This document shows positions 1-8,964 of a stretch of 64,000 bases of DNA, one piece after another. The DNA comes from Micromonospora lupini. GTDB taxonomy: Bacteria > Actinomycetota > Actinomycetes > Mycobacteriales > Micromonosporaceae. The notes under the pieces are model-generated. The model was not told the DNA's origin and did not search any database. It saw nothing but the letters and a program-made list of their open reading frames with translations. Each line of letters begins with the position of its first letter. Positions within the stretch are counted from its first letter, which is position 1. The stretch is taken from positions 1,245,001-1,309,000 of the forward strand of contig NZ_JAPENL010000002.1 in the NCBI RefSeq assembly GCF_026342015.1, in the 5' to 3' direction. The position numbers and the translations under genes are program-made.

Positions 1-733
1 TCTGGTAGATCCGCTGGATGCGGCCGTGGCTGTTGCGGTCGAAGACCTCGGCCTCCAGCACGTCCAGGTCGTCCTCGAGCTGCTCGGCCACCTCCAGATA
101 GAGGTCGACCACCCGGTCGGTCACGCCGTACGCGACCGCCCACGGGCCCTGGAGCAGCAACTCCTGCTTGGTCTCCAGGTCGGCGCGGACCGGGGAGAGC
201 CGGCAGGCGTCGCCGTGCCGGACACTGATCAGGAAGTTCGGGCCGATGAAGAGCATCACCTGGCCGGTCTCGACGACCTCGGAGGTCTCGGTCAGCTCGG
301 TGTGCTCGCAGTACCGGGCGGTGCGCAGCACCAGGAAGGTCACGTCGCCGAAGCGCTCCAGCTTGGGCCGCTGCTCGGCCTTCACCGCGTCCTCGACGGC
401 CAACTCGTGCAGGCCGTACGTCTCCGCGATGGCTGTCATCTCGGCCAGCTCCGGCTGGTGCAGACCGATCCAGACGAACCCGTGCTCCTCCCGGCGTGCC
501 GCCTCCAACGCGTCCGCGTACGTCCAGTCGCCGGGCTGCCGCTTGCCGTCGACGTAGAGCGCGCAGTCGACGACCCCGCTGCGGCCGGTGCCGCTGGGCG
601 ACGGAGTGGGCGGCGATCCGTCGGCGTTGAGCATCCTGGTCACCGCCCGCACCGGGGACGGCCAGGCCCGGGGTCGCAGCACCCGGGACGCGTTCGGCGG
701 GGCCGTCCGGCCCCGCTCTGCCCGATCCGTCAT
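1..733 (-). CDS. corA: CorA-type Mg2+/Co2+ transporter, 3' end outside window
   Basis: The reverse strand from the ATG at 733 reads about 244 residues to the left edge with no stop. The first ~50 residues are basic and disordered. Then comes the soluble N-terminal CorA domain, including YGLHELAVEDAVKAEQRPKL, typical of actinobacterial CorA, and helical acidic segments (EQLEDDLDVLEAEVF). The two C-terminal membrane helices and the GMN selectivity motif lie beyond the window. CorA forms a pentameric divalent-cation channel in the cytoplasmic membrane. The start is supported by GGGGAGG with 6 nt spacing. Two stem-loops precede it (754-792). Confidence 0.9.
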   Translation of the reverse strand, partial: MTDRAERGRTAPPNASRVLRPRAWPSPVRAVTRMLNADGSPPTPSPSGTGRSGVVDCALYVDGKRQPGDWTYADALEAARREEHGFVWIGLHQPELAEMTAIAETYGLHELAVEDAVKAEQRPKLERFGDVTFLVLRTARYCEHTELTETSEVVETGQVMLFIGPNFLISVRHGDACRLSPVRADLETKQELLLQGPWAVAYGVTDRVVDLYLEVAEQLEDDLDVLEAEVFDRNSHGRIQRIYQ

Positions 734-753
734 CGCGACACCTCCCCGCGCTC

Positions 754-792
754 GCCTGCGGCTTGCAGGCTACGCCGATGGTCGCCATCGGC
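754..792 (-). promoter_or_regulatory. Two stem-loops in the corA leader
   Basis: Just upstream of corA lie two perfect small hairpins. One is GCCTGC with a 5-nt loop (754-770) and the other an 8-bp GCCGATGG stem with a 3-nt loop (774-792). They sit 20-60 nt before the corA start, where a cation-responsive leader could be. They do not resemble the M-box Mg2+ riboswitch as I know it, so any regulatory role is a guess. Confidence 0.3.
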
Positions 793-1016
793 AGGTGTGA
801 CGGCGGTCGCGGGTGCGGCGCCGGGCGGGCCGGGCCGTATCGGGGGGTGAAGGACGACACGGCCCACCCGGCGCCCGTGGGGGCGGGGGTTGTGCTGCAC
901 GCGTGGCCCGAGGTGGCGGCGGGGCGGTGATCCTCGCTACACCTGACGGGTGACGCTCGCAGCATTGTGAGCCGCCGGCCGCCCGCTGGGGAGTCCCGGG
1001 ACGGCCGGCATCGTCG
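793..1016. other. Non-coding stretch between corA and the aminotransferase
   Basis: Together with the corA leader hairpins and the 1017-1038 terminator, this makes a gap of about 307 nt between two reverse-strand genes. It has C-rich runs and no open frame with convincing start, ribosome site or protein-like composition. It should contain the corA promoter, but I cannot point to one. Confidence 0.4.
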
Positions 1017-1038
1017 TTCTGTCGGGAACCCGACAGAA
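1017..1038 (-). terminator. Hairpin terminator after the aminotransferase gene
   Basis: TTCTGTCGGG and CCCGACAGAA form a perfect 10-bp stem with a 2-nt loop, 3 nt beyond the stop codon of the reverse-strand aminotransferase. There is no U tract, as is usual for GC-rich actinobacterial terminators. Confidence 0.7.
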
Positions 1039-1040
1039 CA

Positions 1041-2135
1041 TCAGCTCCGGATGGCCTCGACGGCCGCCGCGAGCCGACGGACACCCTCGTCGATCTTGTC
1101 GGCCGTCACTGCCGAGAAGGCCAGCCGCAGGGCGTGCCGCCCACCGTCGAGAACGAAGTCGCTGCCCTTGACCACGGCGACCCCACGCTCGGCCGCCGCC
1201 GGGGCGAGCCGGTCCACCAGCACGTCCTCGGGGAACTCCACCCACAGGAAGTAGCCGCCGTCGGGCTCCACGAACCGGGCCTGCGGCAGGTGCCGGCGCA
1301 GCGACTCGGCCAGCACCCGGGCACGTTCGCCGAGCGCCGACCGAACGGTCTCGATCGAGCGGTCGATGTCGCCGGAGACGCAGAACTGGTGCACGATCGC
1401 CTGCGACACCATGCCGGGCGAAATGTAGAGGCTCGTCGCGTTCTTGGCGATGTCGGCGATCAGATCAGCCGGGCCGACCAGGTAACCGACCCGTACGCCC
1501 GGGCAGACCGTCTTGGTGAAGCTCGACGCGTGCACGACCACGTTGCGGGTGTCCAGCGAGAGCATCGACGGCAGCGCCTCGCCGCGGAAGCGGATGTCCG
1601 CGTACGGGTCGTCCTCGAAGATCGTGAACTCGTACTCGGCGGCCAGGTCGAGCAGCTCGCGGCGCTTCTCCAGCGACAGCGTCATGCCGGCCGGGTTCTG
1701 GTAGTTCGGGATGACGTGCGCGAGCCGGGGGCGGACCCCGGACTCGAGCAGCTTGCGCAGCTCGGCGGTGTCCAGACCGTCCGGCTGGACCGAGATGCCG
1801 TGCAGCTCGCCGCCCATCCGCTGGAGGTTGAGCAGCGTCCGGTCGTACGTCGGACGCTCGACCACCACCGCGTCGCCGGGCCGGACCAGGTGGTCGAAGA
1901 GGAAGGCGTCGGCCTGGAGCGAGCCGTTGGTGACAAGCACCTGATTGGCTTCCACCCCGTGCTTCTCGGCGATCCACTTTCGCAGCGGAGCGTAACCGAC
2001 GGAGGTGCCGTACGCCGTGACCCCCGCGGGGTCGGCGTCGAAGGCGCGTACGGCGGCGGCCTTGAGCCCCTCGACATCGACGATGTCCAGCGAGGGCGCC
2101 CCACGGGCAAAGGAGATCAGCTGCTCGGCGGTCAT
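1041..2135 (-). CDS. PLP-dependent aminotransferase, fold type I (MocR/LysN-like)
   Basis: About 364 residues from the preferred start MTAEQLISFARG. The fold-type I order is present: GAPSLDIVDVEG, TAYGTSVGYAPLRKWIA, VTNGSLQADAF, NYQNPAGMTLS (Asn contacting PLP), EDDPYADIRF (Asp on the pyridine N), and SSFTKTVCPGVRVGY containing the Schiff-base Lys. This matches the stand-alone aminotransferases related to 2-aminoadipate aminotransferase and MocR C-terminal domains; the amino donor is unknown. An upstream in-frame start at 2204 exists, but TACGCT ends 8 nt before the ATG at 2135, which fits a leaderless mRNA. A terminator follows. Confidence 0.88.
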   Translation of the reverse strand: MTAEQLISFARGAPSLDIVDVEGLKAAAVRAFDADPAGVTAYGTSVGYAPLRKWIAEKHGVEANQVLVTNGSLQADAFLFDHLVRPGDAVVVERPTYDRTLLNLQRMGGELHGISVQPDGLDTAELRKLLESGVRPRLAHVIPNYQNPAGMTLSLEKRRELLDLAAEYEFTIFEDDPYADIRFRGEALPSMLSLDTRNVVVHASSFTKTVCPGVRVGYLVGPADLIADIAKNATSLYISPGMVSQAIVHQFCVSGDIDRSIETVRSALGERARVLAESLRRHLPQARFVEPDGGYFLWVEFPEDVLVDRLAPAAAERGVAVVKGSDFVLDGGRHALRLAFSAVTADKIDEGVRRLAAAVEAIRS

Positions 2136-2241
2136 GGATATTGAGCGTACGGGCGGCGGCGGGGAACGCGCGGACGGCACGGCGATGTCCGCATCCTGAG
2201 CCACCGGGACGGGTGACCCGGGTCGACCGGTCGTCGTCAGA

Positions 2242-2700
2242 TCAGACCGGAAGTGCGAGCGAGTCGTGCTGCGTGGCCCGGGAAAGACCCTCCAGCTGCA
2301 CTCCGAGCGCGTCGAGGAGCTGGCTCCAGTCGAAGTAGGAGCGCCACGCGACGATCCGGCCCCGGCGTGCCCGGACCACGTCGGCCACCTCCCAGCTCAC
2401 CGACCGGCCGGTCGGAGCGACGGTGCCGTACGGCGAGTGCAGCGTGCCGGTGTGGGTGCCGCTGAGGCGCAGCTCCACTGCCGCCCCGCCGGACGTACGC
2501 ACCCCGCCCAGCGGGTCGACCCGCAGGTCCGGAAATGCGCCGGTCCAGGTGCGCAGCAGCGCGGGCAGCTCGATGGGCCGGACCGTGACACCCGGCATGG
2601 CGTAGAACGCCTCCGGGGCGTACAGATCCGGCAGTCGGGCCACGTCCCGCCGCAGGAGCATCGCGTACTGCTGCTCGACCAGGCGCTCCGCGTCACGCAT
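2242..2700 (-). CDS. SnoaL-like / NTF2-fold protein
   Basis: About 152 residues with the cone-shaped NTF2/SnoaL pattern: an N-terminal helix (RLVEQQYAMLLRRDVARL), YAPEAFYAMPG, then beta strands FPDLRVDP, AAVELRLSGTHTG and GRIVAWRSYFDW near the C-terminus. Members bind small hydrophobic ligands or act as ester cyclases; the substrate here is unknown. The start MRDAERL is preferred over the in-frame ATG at 2766 because GGAGGG lies 5 nt upstream of it. Confidence 0.72.
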   Translation of the reverse strand: MRDAERLVEQQYAMLLRRDVARLPDLYAPEAFYAMPGVTVRPIELPALLRTWTGAFPDLRVDPLGGVRTSGGAAVELRLSGTHTGTLHSPYGTVAPTGRSVSWEVADVVRARRGRIVAWRSYFDWSQLLDALGVQLEGLSRATQHDSLALPV

Positions 2701-2783
2701 GATTCCCTCCCACGGCACGGCGGTCCGTGCCCGCGAGAAAGTAGTACCCATCGATCCCGCTGCCACACCAAAGGACCGGAGAC

Positions 2784-5700
2784 TCAGGCACCGAGGTAGT
2801 CGGTCACGTCGAACGGGTCGTCGAGCGGGTCATGATCGATGCTCAGCCGCTGCCCGGCCCGACTCCTGAGGTCGTCAATCATGTCGAGCGACACGCCAGC
2901 CACTCCGCCGGACATGCTGACGTACTCCAGGAGTGGCAGATCACCGAGCGCGCTGATGTCGCTGAGGCGATGACACCGGTTGAGATACAACCGGCGAAGC
3001 CGTGACTGGTTCCGGAGGAAGTCAAGCGTATGGATCCCGGAGTTGCTCAGGTCGAGCACCTCAAGCCCGGCGAGGTCCTTCAGCGGAGCGGTCGGCTGCG
3101 CCAGCAGTTCGCAGTTGGGCAGCACGAGGTGGGTCAGCGACGGAAGGCGGGGTAGCTGATCGAGGTGCGTCAGGTCTCGGATTCCGCCCGTACGCAGCAC
3201 CTGGAGGCCGGTGGCCGGGGCGAGCGACCGCAGGTCGGAGACATAGACCGGACCACCCAACTCGACCTCGCGCAGGGTCACCGACAGCGCGGGGAACGGC
3301 GCGCGACGAGTGGACGAGAAGACCACGTTGAGGCGGCGCAGGCTGACACAGCCCGCGATCCCGCTGATGTTGTCGACCCCGTCGACCGAGCGGACCCGCA
3401 GGGTGCGCAGATTGCCGAGAGGCGAGCAGAAGTCCAGTTCGGTGACCTGACAGCGGTCCAACGAGAGGGTGCGGAGGCCTTCGAGCCGGGAGATCCACGC
3501 AAACTCGTAGAGCTGCCGGCAACCGTCAAGTACCAGCACCCGCAGTGAACTCCGCCCCGCTAATGCTTCCACCTGCTCAGGCGGAAGAGCGCCGCAATTG
3601 CCCAGATGGACCTCGGCCAGGTTTGGCAGTTGCGCCAGCTCCGCGACGTCACTCATGTTGTTGCAGCCGGTGAGGTTGAGTCGCCGCAGCGTGGGCAGTG
3701 CCGCCAATCCTGCCGTGCTGCGCAGCCCGGTCACATGCGAGCAATCCAGTTCCTGCAGTTTGTCGAGCTTGGCCAGGCAGGACAGATCAGCGAGCTCTCC
3801 GTCGATGGTGATCCGTACCGCCCGAGCCGACGTCACATGCTTCAGCGCCTCGAGCTGCGGCCGGGTCCGTACGGCCACCTCGTGCTCGCCGAGTTGGAGT
3901 GGTGCCAGCACTTGCTGGGCGTACAGTTCGGCGTCGAACCGATTCCAGGCGGCGAGAAGCGCTGGTACGACAGACGTGGCAATCGGAGACGCGGCATAAC
4001 GCGCAAGGATCTTCATCGCCGCCGGACCACCGACCCGGGCCGCAGCCGCGATACAGGCGCTGACCACCTCCGGTGACCGTTGGTGGTGACCGTCCAGCCA
4101 GCTGAGCAGTTCCTCGCCGAGGCCGGTCAGGGAACGTGCCTCCTCCAGCGAACGAGGTGGCAACACCTCTTCGATCATCGCGGAGGCCCGCCGCGCGACG
4201 GACTGGCTCACCCGACCGGCGGCGGTGAGGCACTCAGCCGCGAGCAGGAGCAGATCCCGGCGGCTCTCCAGGGACATCTCGGCAACGTCCAGGATTGCCC
4301 CGACCAGAGCGGAGACCGCCCGTTCCTGCACCGGTGCGCTGGCAGCGAAGACGATCACCCGCCGCCACTCGGGCTCCAGCACATGCGCCACGAGGTCCTC
4401 GATAGGCCCGTCGGCGTACGCCCAACCGGTCAGGAACTCCTGGATCGAGCGGTGCGCGAACTGCGCCTGATCGTCGGCGACCCGCTGGAGCACAATGCTG
4501 CGGGACAGCAGGTGGGTGAGGGCGTCCTCAGCTCTGACCCGCACTGACACCATGCCGTTGAGCTGCTCGGCGACGATCTCCTGGGCGGTCTTGGCCCGCA
4601 GGTCCAGGTCGACTGCATCGCCGCGCTGCACGAGTTCCTCATCGCGCAGCCGGCTCAACGGCTCCACTCGGATCGTGGTGGTGGAGGTCGCGGTCATGTG
4701 CATGGCGATCGCCTCCAACAGAACGAGCTTCTGCCGGTAGGTGAGACCGCCCTCGTCGCTCCGATCGACCTTCCGCGCGTCGTCCCGAAAGTGGATCAAA
4801 GCCTCCACGACGCGCTGGTAGAGATCAGCACGGCTCTCCGGAGCGGAGTCCGAGAGCTTGTGCGCATAGAAGGCGCAGAGCATGGCGCAGAGCAGCGGGG
4901 TCTCGCTCAGGTCGCGCACAGTCGGGCGATTCTGGAAGTCGAAAATGAGCTGCTGGTGCTGCTCCCGGTATTCGTTTACCTTGCTCGCCACAGCGGTACC
5001 GCTGATCAGGACATGAAACCATCGGTTGATGCAGTCGCGCGCCTCACCTTCCGACATCGGCATCAACTGCAGGCCGTCGAAGTACCGCCGGGCAAACCAC
5101 CCGTAGTCGAGGCTGTCGGGCCGGGACGTGACGATGAAGTTCGCACCCGGATGGGCCTTGAGCAGCTTGTCGAGCCATACATACGCCCGCAACTTGTCAT
5201 GGTGCGACAGCTCGTCGAAACCGTCGAAGAGTACGAGCGCCTCCCCGCGGTCAAGGCAATCGCGGACCCACGACCCCGGCACGTCCGACCCGCGCCAGGC
5301 GGCGGCTCGAATCAGGTCGTCGTAGTTCGGCTCGCGACCGGGAACGAACGCGTAGCGCAGCTGGGCGACGAATGGTACGCACCCTGACCAGCTCGCCATG
5401 GACTCCGGGAGCCGGCGCTGGGCCGTGCTGATTGCCAACCACTGGCTGATCGTGGTCTTGCCCGACCCGGCCGAACCAGTGAGCAGCACCCGCGCCCCTC
5501 GCCTCGGTTCACGGGCGGTGGCAATGCGACCCAGCGCGGCATCGACGGCCGGGCTCCCGTCGACTGATGCCTGCCCCCCGGCGCCCGGCACCCTCGATGC
5601 CCGGAGCCGGATGTACGACACGTCGACCGGATGGCGGCGCAACTCGATCGGCAGGTTCAGGCCAAACAGATCGGCGTACCGGTAGGTGCTCGCCACGTCG

Positions 5701-6326
5701 GAGCGGTAGCCGGCCTCGAACCGGCTCATTTCCTCGGCCAGCCCTGGCCGGAACTTCGGCAGCACCACGCTGGTGATCCCGCGCTCCAGCATCGCGTCGA
5801 TTCTCCGCGTCGCCACGTACGTCTCCCAGGCGACATCGCTGTCGAAACCAGGCAGGTCGCGGACCAGCGCGGAAACGTACGCGGCCGCTTCGATGAGGTA
5901 CAACCTGCCGTAGGAGACCGCCTTCTCCCCCAGATGATCGGCCCGCCAGCGGCGCTCGGCGGCCGGTGCCAGCGCGGCACGGAGCTGCTCCGTGGTGATG
6001 GCCTCCTGGACGATCCGACTCTTACTCGGCCTGAACTTGGTAAGCGCCTCCTCCACACCTCGCACCGCGCGGCGACGCTCGGCGTCGTCCAGGCCCGCAT
6101 ACTCGATCGATTCAATGCGCCCGAGTCGGTCGGCGATGCGGTCGGCGGCGTCGGCGAGACGCCTGGGCAGCGCCTTGCCCTCAAGGCTGTCCGCGTCCAA
6201 CTTGCCGATTGCGCCGACGACGTCCTCGATGCCCTGGATCCTCGCCTCCGCGCCTGGGAACAGAATCTTGAAGCCGGCGGCGATTATCTTCCTGGCCACA
6301 CCCTCGCGCTGAACAGGTGACGTCAT
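2784..6326 (-). CDS. NACHT-LRR (NLR-like) STAND ATPase
   Basis: About 1180 residues. Residues 1-270 are helical with a conserved-looking N-terminal block (NACHT N-terminal helical domain type). Walker A is LLTGSAGSGKTTISQWL (~282-298). Walker B is ALVLFDGFDEL (~363-373), with the small residue after the aspartate typical of NACHT, followed by NFIVTSRPD (sensor 1). A long helical region then precedes at least nine leucine-rich repeats (~840-1150; for example LPTLRRLNLTGC, LEGLRTLSLDRC, LAGLEVLDLSNSG) and an acidic tail. Bacterial NACHT proteins include antiphage sensors. It stands alone between housekeeping-like genes, with no recognised partner effector. The ATG at 6326 has GGAG 7 nt upstream; an alternative ATG is at 6359. 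TACAAT (6358-6363, reverse) could be a -10. Confidence 0.85.
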   Translation of the reverse strand: MTSPVQREGVARKIIAAGFKILFPGAEARIQGIEDVVGAIGKLDADSLEGKALPRRLADAADRIADRLGRIESIEYAGLDDAERRRAVRGVEEALTKFRPSKSRIVQEAITTEQLRAALAPAAERRWRADHLGEKAVSYGRLYLIEAAAYVSALVRDLPGFDSDVAWETYVATRRIDAMLERGITSVVLPKFRPGLAEEMSRFEAGYRSDVASTYRYADLFGLNLPIELRRHPVDVSYIRLRASRVPGAGGQASVDGSPAVDAALGRIATAREPRRGARVLLTGSAGSGKTTISQWLAISTAQRRLPESMASWSGCVPFVAQLRYAFVPGREPNYDDLIRAAAWRGSDVPGSWVRDCLDRGEALVLFDGFDELSHHDKLRAYVWLDKLLKAHPGANFIVTSRPDSLDYGWFARRYFDGLQLMPMSEGEARDCINRWFHVLISGTAVASKVNEYREQHQQLIFDFQNRPTVRDLSETPLLCAMLCAFYAHKLSDSAPESRADLYQRVVEALIHFRDDARKVDRSDEGGLTYRQKLVLLEAIAMHMTATSTTTIRVEPLSRLRDEELVQRGDAVDLDLRAKTAQEIVAEQLNGMVSVRVRAEDALTHLLSRSIVLQRVADDQAQFAHRSIQEFLTGWAYADGPIEDLVAHVLEPEWRRVIVFAASAPVQERAVSALVGAILDVAEMSLESRRDLLLLAAECLTAAGRVSQSVARRASAMIEEVLPPRSLEEARSLTGLGEELLSWLDGHHQRSPEVVSACIAAAARVGGPAAMKILARYAASPIATSVVPALLAAWNRFDAELYAQQVLAPLQLGEHEVAVRTRPQLEALKHVTSARAVRITIDGELADLSCLAKLDKLQELDCSHVTGLRSTAGLAALPTLRRLNLTGCNNMSDVAELAQLPNLAEVHLGNCGALPPEQVEALAGRSSLRVLVLDGCRQLYEFAWISRLEGLRTLSLDRCQVTELDFCSPLGNLRTLRVRSVDGVDNISGIAGCVSLRRLNVVFSSTRRAPFPALSVTLREVELGGPVYVSDLRSLAPATGLQVLRTGGIRDLTHLDQLPRLPSLTHLVLPNCELLAQPTAPLKDLAGLEVLDLSNSGIHTLDFLRNQSRLRRLYLNRCHRLSDISALGDLPLLEYVSMSGGVAGVSLDMIDDLRSRAGQRLSIDHDPLDDPFDVTDYLGA

Positions 6327-6423
6327 CGACCGACTCCTCAGCTTCGACGGACCGTCCATTGTATTTCCGGGCGACCAGCTCCATTCGGTTAGATCAATTA
6401 GTCGACACTGTCAGCCGGTGGGC

Positions 6424-6819
6424 TCACCCCGCAGCGGCCACCTGGCTCTCCGCCCAGACCCGCATGATGTCCCGGACCGAGATCACCCCGGCCACCTCCC
6501 GGCCGTCGAGCACCACCAGGTGCCGGAAACCTCCCCGGGCCATGGCGGCGGCAGCCTCGGCAACCGTCCACTCCGGGCCCGCGTAGACCACGTCCCAGGT
6601 CAGGTGGGCGCCGGTGCGTTCGGTGTCGCAGTCGAGGCCCGCGCCGATGGCCTTCAAGACGTCGCGTTCGGTCATGATCCCGACCCCCTCGGACTCGGGG
6701 TCGATCACGACCGCCGACCCGACACCGCGGGCCGACATCATCCGGGCCGCCTGACGGAGCGTGTGCTCCGGACCGACGACGAGGACCTGGCTGGACATCG
6801 CTTCCCGTACCTGCATCAC
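6424..6819 (-). CDS. CBS-domain-pair protein
   Basis: 131 residues made almost wholly of two CBS motifs. The first covers ~1-65 (VREAMSSQVLVVGPEHTLRQ, GSAVVIDPES, GIMTERDVLKAI). The second covers ~70-125 (EWTVAEAAAAMARGGFRHLV, AGVISVRDIMRVW). Such stand-alone pairs bind adenosyl ligands and regulate partner proteins; the partner is not evident here. AAGGAG lies 6-7 nt before the GTG at 6819 and 9-10 nt before the ATG at 6816; either could initiate. It ends about 100 nt upstream of the NACHT gene on the same strand, so co-transcription is possible. Confidence 0.85.
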   Translation of the reverse strand: MMQVREAMSSQVLVVGPEHTLRQAARMMSARGVGSAVVIDPESEGVGIMTERDVLKAIGAGLDCDTERTGAHLTWDVVYAGPEWTVAEAAAAMARGGFRHLVVLDGREVAGVISVRDIMRVWAESQVAAAG

Positions 6820-6930
6820 ACATCACTCCTTTGGGACGGTGGCACTCGGTACGGACATGGTCGTCCGTGGATGTTTCCGGGACAAGACCGGGCATCGTCG
6901 CGATGCCGGGGCGCTCGCTACTGTCGAAGC

Positions 6931-7380
6931 GTGTCCACCGAGCCCCTGCGCTGCGCCGGCGCGTTGATCGTCGACGGCGACGGCCGACTCTTCTTCCAGC
7001 GCCGCTCACCACACCGACGCCTGTTTCCCAACTGTTGGGACATCGTCGGTGGCCACCTGGAACCCGGCGAGGACATCGACGAGGCGCTGCGCCGGGAGGT
7101 CACCGAGGAGACCGGCTGGCTTCTCTCGCACGTCCTGGGCCAGGTGGGCGAGTACCACTACGTCGGCGACGACGGCCTGGCCCGCATCGAGTACGACTTC
7201 CTGGTCCGGGTGGACGGCGACCTCGACCACCCAAGGCTGGAGGCCGGCAAGCACACCGAGTACCGCTGGCTGGCCGAGCACGAGGTGACCGTGCTGGACG
7301 AGAACCGCGACGTCAACGACGGTCTGATCCGGCGGATCGCGGAGGAGGGCTTCGCCGTCCTGCGGTCGATCGGTAGGTGA
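6931..7380 (+). CDS. Nudix hydrolase
   Basis: 149 residues with a complete Nudix box: GHLEPGE, seven residues, then REVTEETGW. It is preceded by the GALIVDGDGRLFFQRRS strand seen in NUDIX proteins that hydrolyse isoprenoid or nucleotide diphosphates. The substrate cannot be read from the sequence. The GTG start at 6931 has TACTGT ending 6 nt upstream, which suggests a leaderless transcript. The stop overlaps the GTG of the next gene by 4 nt, so the two are probably coupled. Confidence 0.88.
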   Translation: MSTEPLRCAGALIVDGDGRLFFQRRSPHRRLFPNCWDIVGGHLEPGEDIDEALRREVTEETGWLLSHVLGQVGEYHYVGDDGLARIEYDFLVRVDGDLDHPRLEAGKHTEYRWLAEHEVTVLDENRDVNDGLIRRIAEEGFAVLRSIGR

Positions 7381-8144
7381 ACACCGTCGAGCTGGCGCCG
7401 CACCGGATCGCCGGCCTGCTCGCCCCGGCCGTGGACCGGACGTTCCGCGCCGGCATGCTCGCCGGCCGCGACGGTGGCGGCGCCGAGCTGAGCCAGCGGT
7501 ACGGCGGGCCCACAGCGAACGGCTTCCTGGTGGACCTGCGCACCCGGCTCGCCGCGCCGGGCGGCACCGTCGACGGGCCGGCCTTCGCGGCGGTCACCCG
7601 CTACGCCGACCCGGTCACGGTCCGCCGGGCCGTGGACAAGCAGGTGGCGTACGGCATGCTCCACCGCCGCCGGGACGGAGCGCTCTCCGCCACCGAGCGG
7701 GGCGCCGCCTTCCTCACCGAGCTGTACCAGGTGCACGCCGAGGTCACCGAGGAGCTGTGGGCCGGGCACGACGAGCGGGTCACGCGGCTCGTGGCGGCGC
7801 TCGGCCGACTGCTGACGTACGCCCTGGTGCTTGCCGACGCCGACGGCGACCGGGAGGGGTCGGCGTTCGCGGCGCTGGCGCCCCCGCACGAGCCGGACGG
7901 CACCCCGCCCGGGGTGCTGCTGCTCAACAGGCTCGGCACGCTGCGCTACCACCGGGCCGACGCGCACGCCGCCGCCTGGACGGCCGCCGGACACACCGCG
8001 TCAAGCGTCGCCGCCCTGCCCGCCGGCCCCGAGCGACTGGCCATCGAGCTGGAGACCGACCGCCGGGCCGCCGGCCCGTACGCCGCTCTCGACGCGGAGG
8101 AGCGGCTGACGATGCTCGCCGACCTGGCGGCGCTGCCCGGTTGA
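7377..8144 (+). CDS. Uncharacterised protein with winged-helix-like segment
   Basis: 255 residues, translationally coupled to the Nudix gene (GTGA overlap). I do not recognise a family with confidence. Residues ~72-110 (AVTRYADPVTVRRAVDKQVAYGMLHRRRDGALSATERGAAFL) read like the second half of a MarR-type winged helix: a recognition helix, then a wing and a 'T-E-x-G' turn. The C-terminal half is Ala/Leu-rich and helical. A regulatory or ligand-sensing protein is possible. No signal peptide or membrane helix is visible. Confidence 0.6.
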   Translation: MNTVELAPHRIAGLLAPAVDRTFRAGMLAGRDGGGAELSQRYGGPTANGFLVDLRTRLAAPGGTVDGPAFAAVTRYADPVTVRRAVDKQVAYGMLHRRRDGALSATERGAAFLTELYQVHAEVTEELWAGHDERVTRLVAALGRLLTYALVLADADGDREGSAFAALAPPHEPDGTPPGVLLLNRLGTLRYHRADAHAAAWTAAGHTASSVAALPAGPERLAIELETDRRAAGPYAALDAEERLTMLADLAALPG

Positions 8145-8232
8145 CCCGGCTGACCCGGTTGGCCGGAGCCGCACGGCCGGCCGGCGCTATCCTCCACCGG
8201 TGACGGGGAGCAGGACGAGGGAGGATGTCGCG

Positions 8233-8964
8233 ATGATCGGAATGGTGCTCGCGGCCGGAGCGGGACGACGGCTGCGCCCGTACACCGACACCCTGCCCAA
8301 GGCGTTGGTGCCCGTGGACGGCGAGACGACGATCCTGGACATCGCACTGGGCAACCTGGCCGAGGTCGGGCTCACCGACATCGTGATCGTGGTCGGCTAC
8401 GCGGCGGACGCGGTCCGCGAGCGGCAGGCCGACCTGGAGAAGAAGTACGGGGTCACGCTCACCCTGGTGCACAACGACAAGGCCGAGGAGTGGAACAACG
8501 CGTACTCCCTCTGGCTGGCCCGGGAGTACTTCGCGCGCGGGGTGCTGCTTGTCAACGGGGACACCGTGCACCCGGTGAGCATCGAGAAGACCCTGCTGGC
8601 CGAGCGCGGGCCGGGCATCCTCCTCGCGGTGGACACCCTCAAGCCGCTGGCCGAGGAGGAGATGAAGACCACCTTCGACGCCGCCGGCCAGCTCACCCGC
8701 ATCACCAAGATCATGGACCCGGGCGAGGCGTACGGGGAGTACATCGGCGCGACGCTCATCGAGCCGCAGGTCGCCGACGCGCTCGCCGACGCGCTGGAGG
8801 CCACCTGGCGACGGGACCCGAACCTCTACTACGAGGACGGCTACCAGGAGTTCGCCGACCGCGGTGGCGAGGTGCGGGCAGCGCCGATCGGCGACGTCCC
8901 CTGGGTGGAGGTCGACAACCACGCCGACCTCGCCCGCGCACGGGAGATCGCGTGCCTCTACTAG
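8233..8964 (+). CDS. CTP-type nucleotidyltransferase (LicC/inositol-phosphate cytidylyltransferase-like)
   Basis: 243 residues starting with the nucleotidyltransferase signature MVLAAGAGRRLRPYTDTLPK (G-x-G-x-R, then K as phosphate contact). LLVNGDTVHP is the metal-binding Asp strand and DVPWVEVDNHADL the C-terminal acidic motif. Small enzymes of this kind make CDP-choline or CDP-inositol-type nucleotides, or NDP-sugars. Its overlap with a G1P-dehydrogenase-like gene and a CDP-alcohol phosphotransferase favours CTP activation of a polyol phosphate. The start has GGGAGGA 7 nt upstream; TATCCT at 8188-8193 is a plausible -10. Confidence 0.82.
   Translation: MIGMVLAAGAGRRLRPYTDTLPKALVPVDGETTILDIALGNLAEVGLTDIVIVVGYAADAVRERQADLEKKYGVTLTLVHNDKAEEWNNAYSLWLAREYFARGVLLVNGDTVHPVSIEKTLLAERGPGILLAVDTLKPLAEEEMKTTFDAAGQLTRITKIMDPGEAYGEYIGATLIEPQVADALADALEATWRRDPNLYYEDGYQEFADRGGEVRAAPIGDVPWVEVDNHADLARAREIACLY

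Noticed and set aside
26..850. Forward open frame at the left edge
   Set aside because: The reverse strand here encodes CorA with family motifs and a good ribosome site; the forward frame has no recognisable domain.
734..880. corA leader considered as an M-box or other Mg2+ riboswitch
   Set aside because: Two short hairpins only; I could not match the conserved M-box helices or loops.
6424..7376. Extension of the Nudix frame back to 6418
   Set aside because: The extension is antisense to the CBS-domain gene; the GTG at 6931 gives a normal-length Nudix protein with a -10-like box in front.
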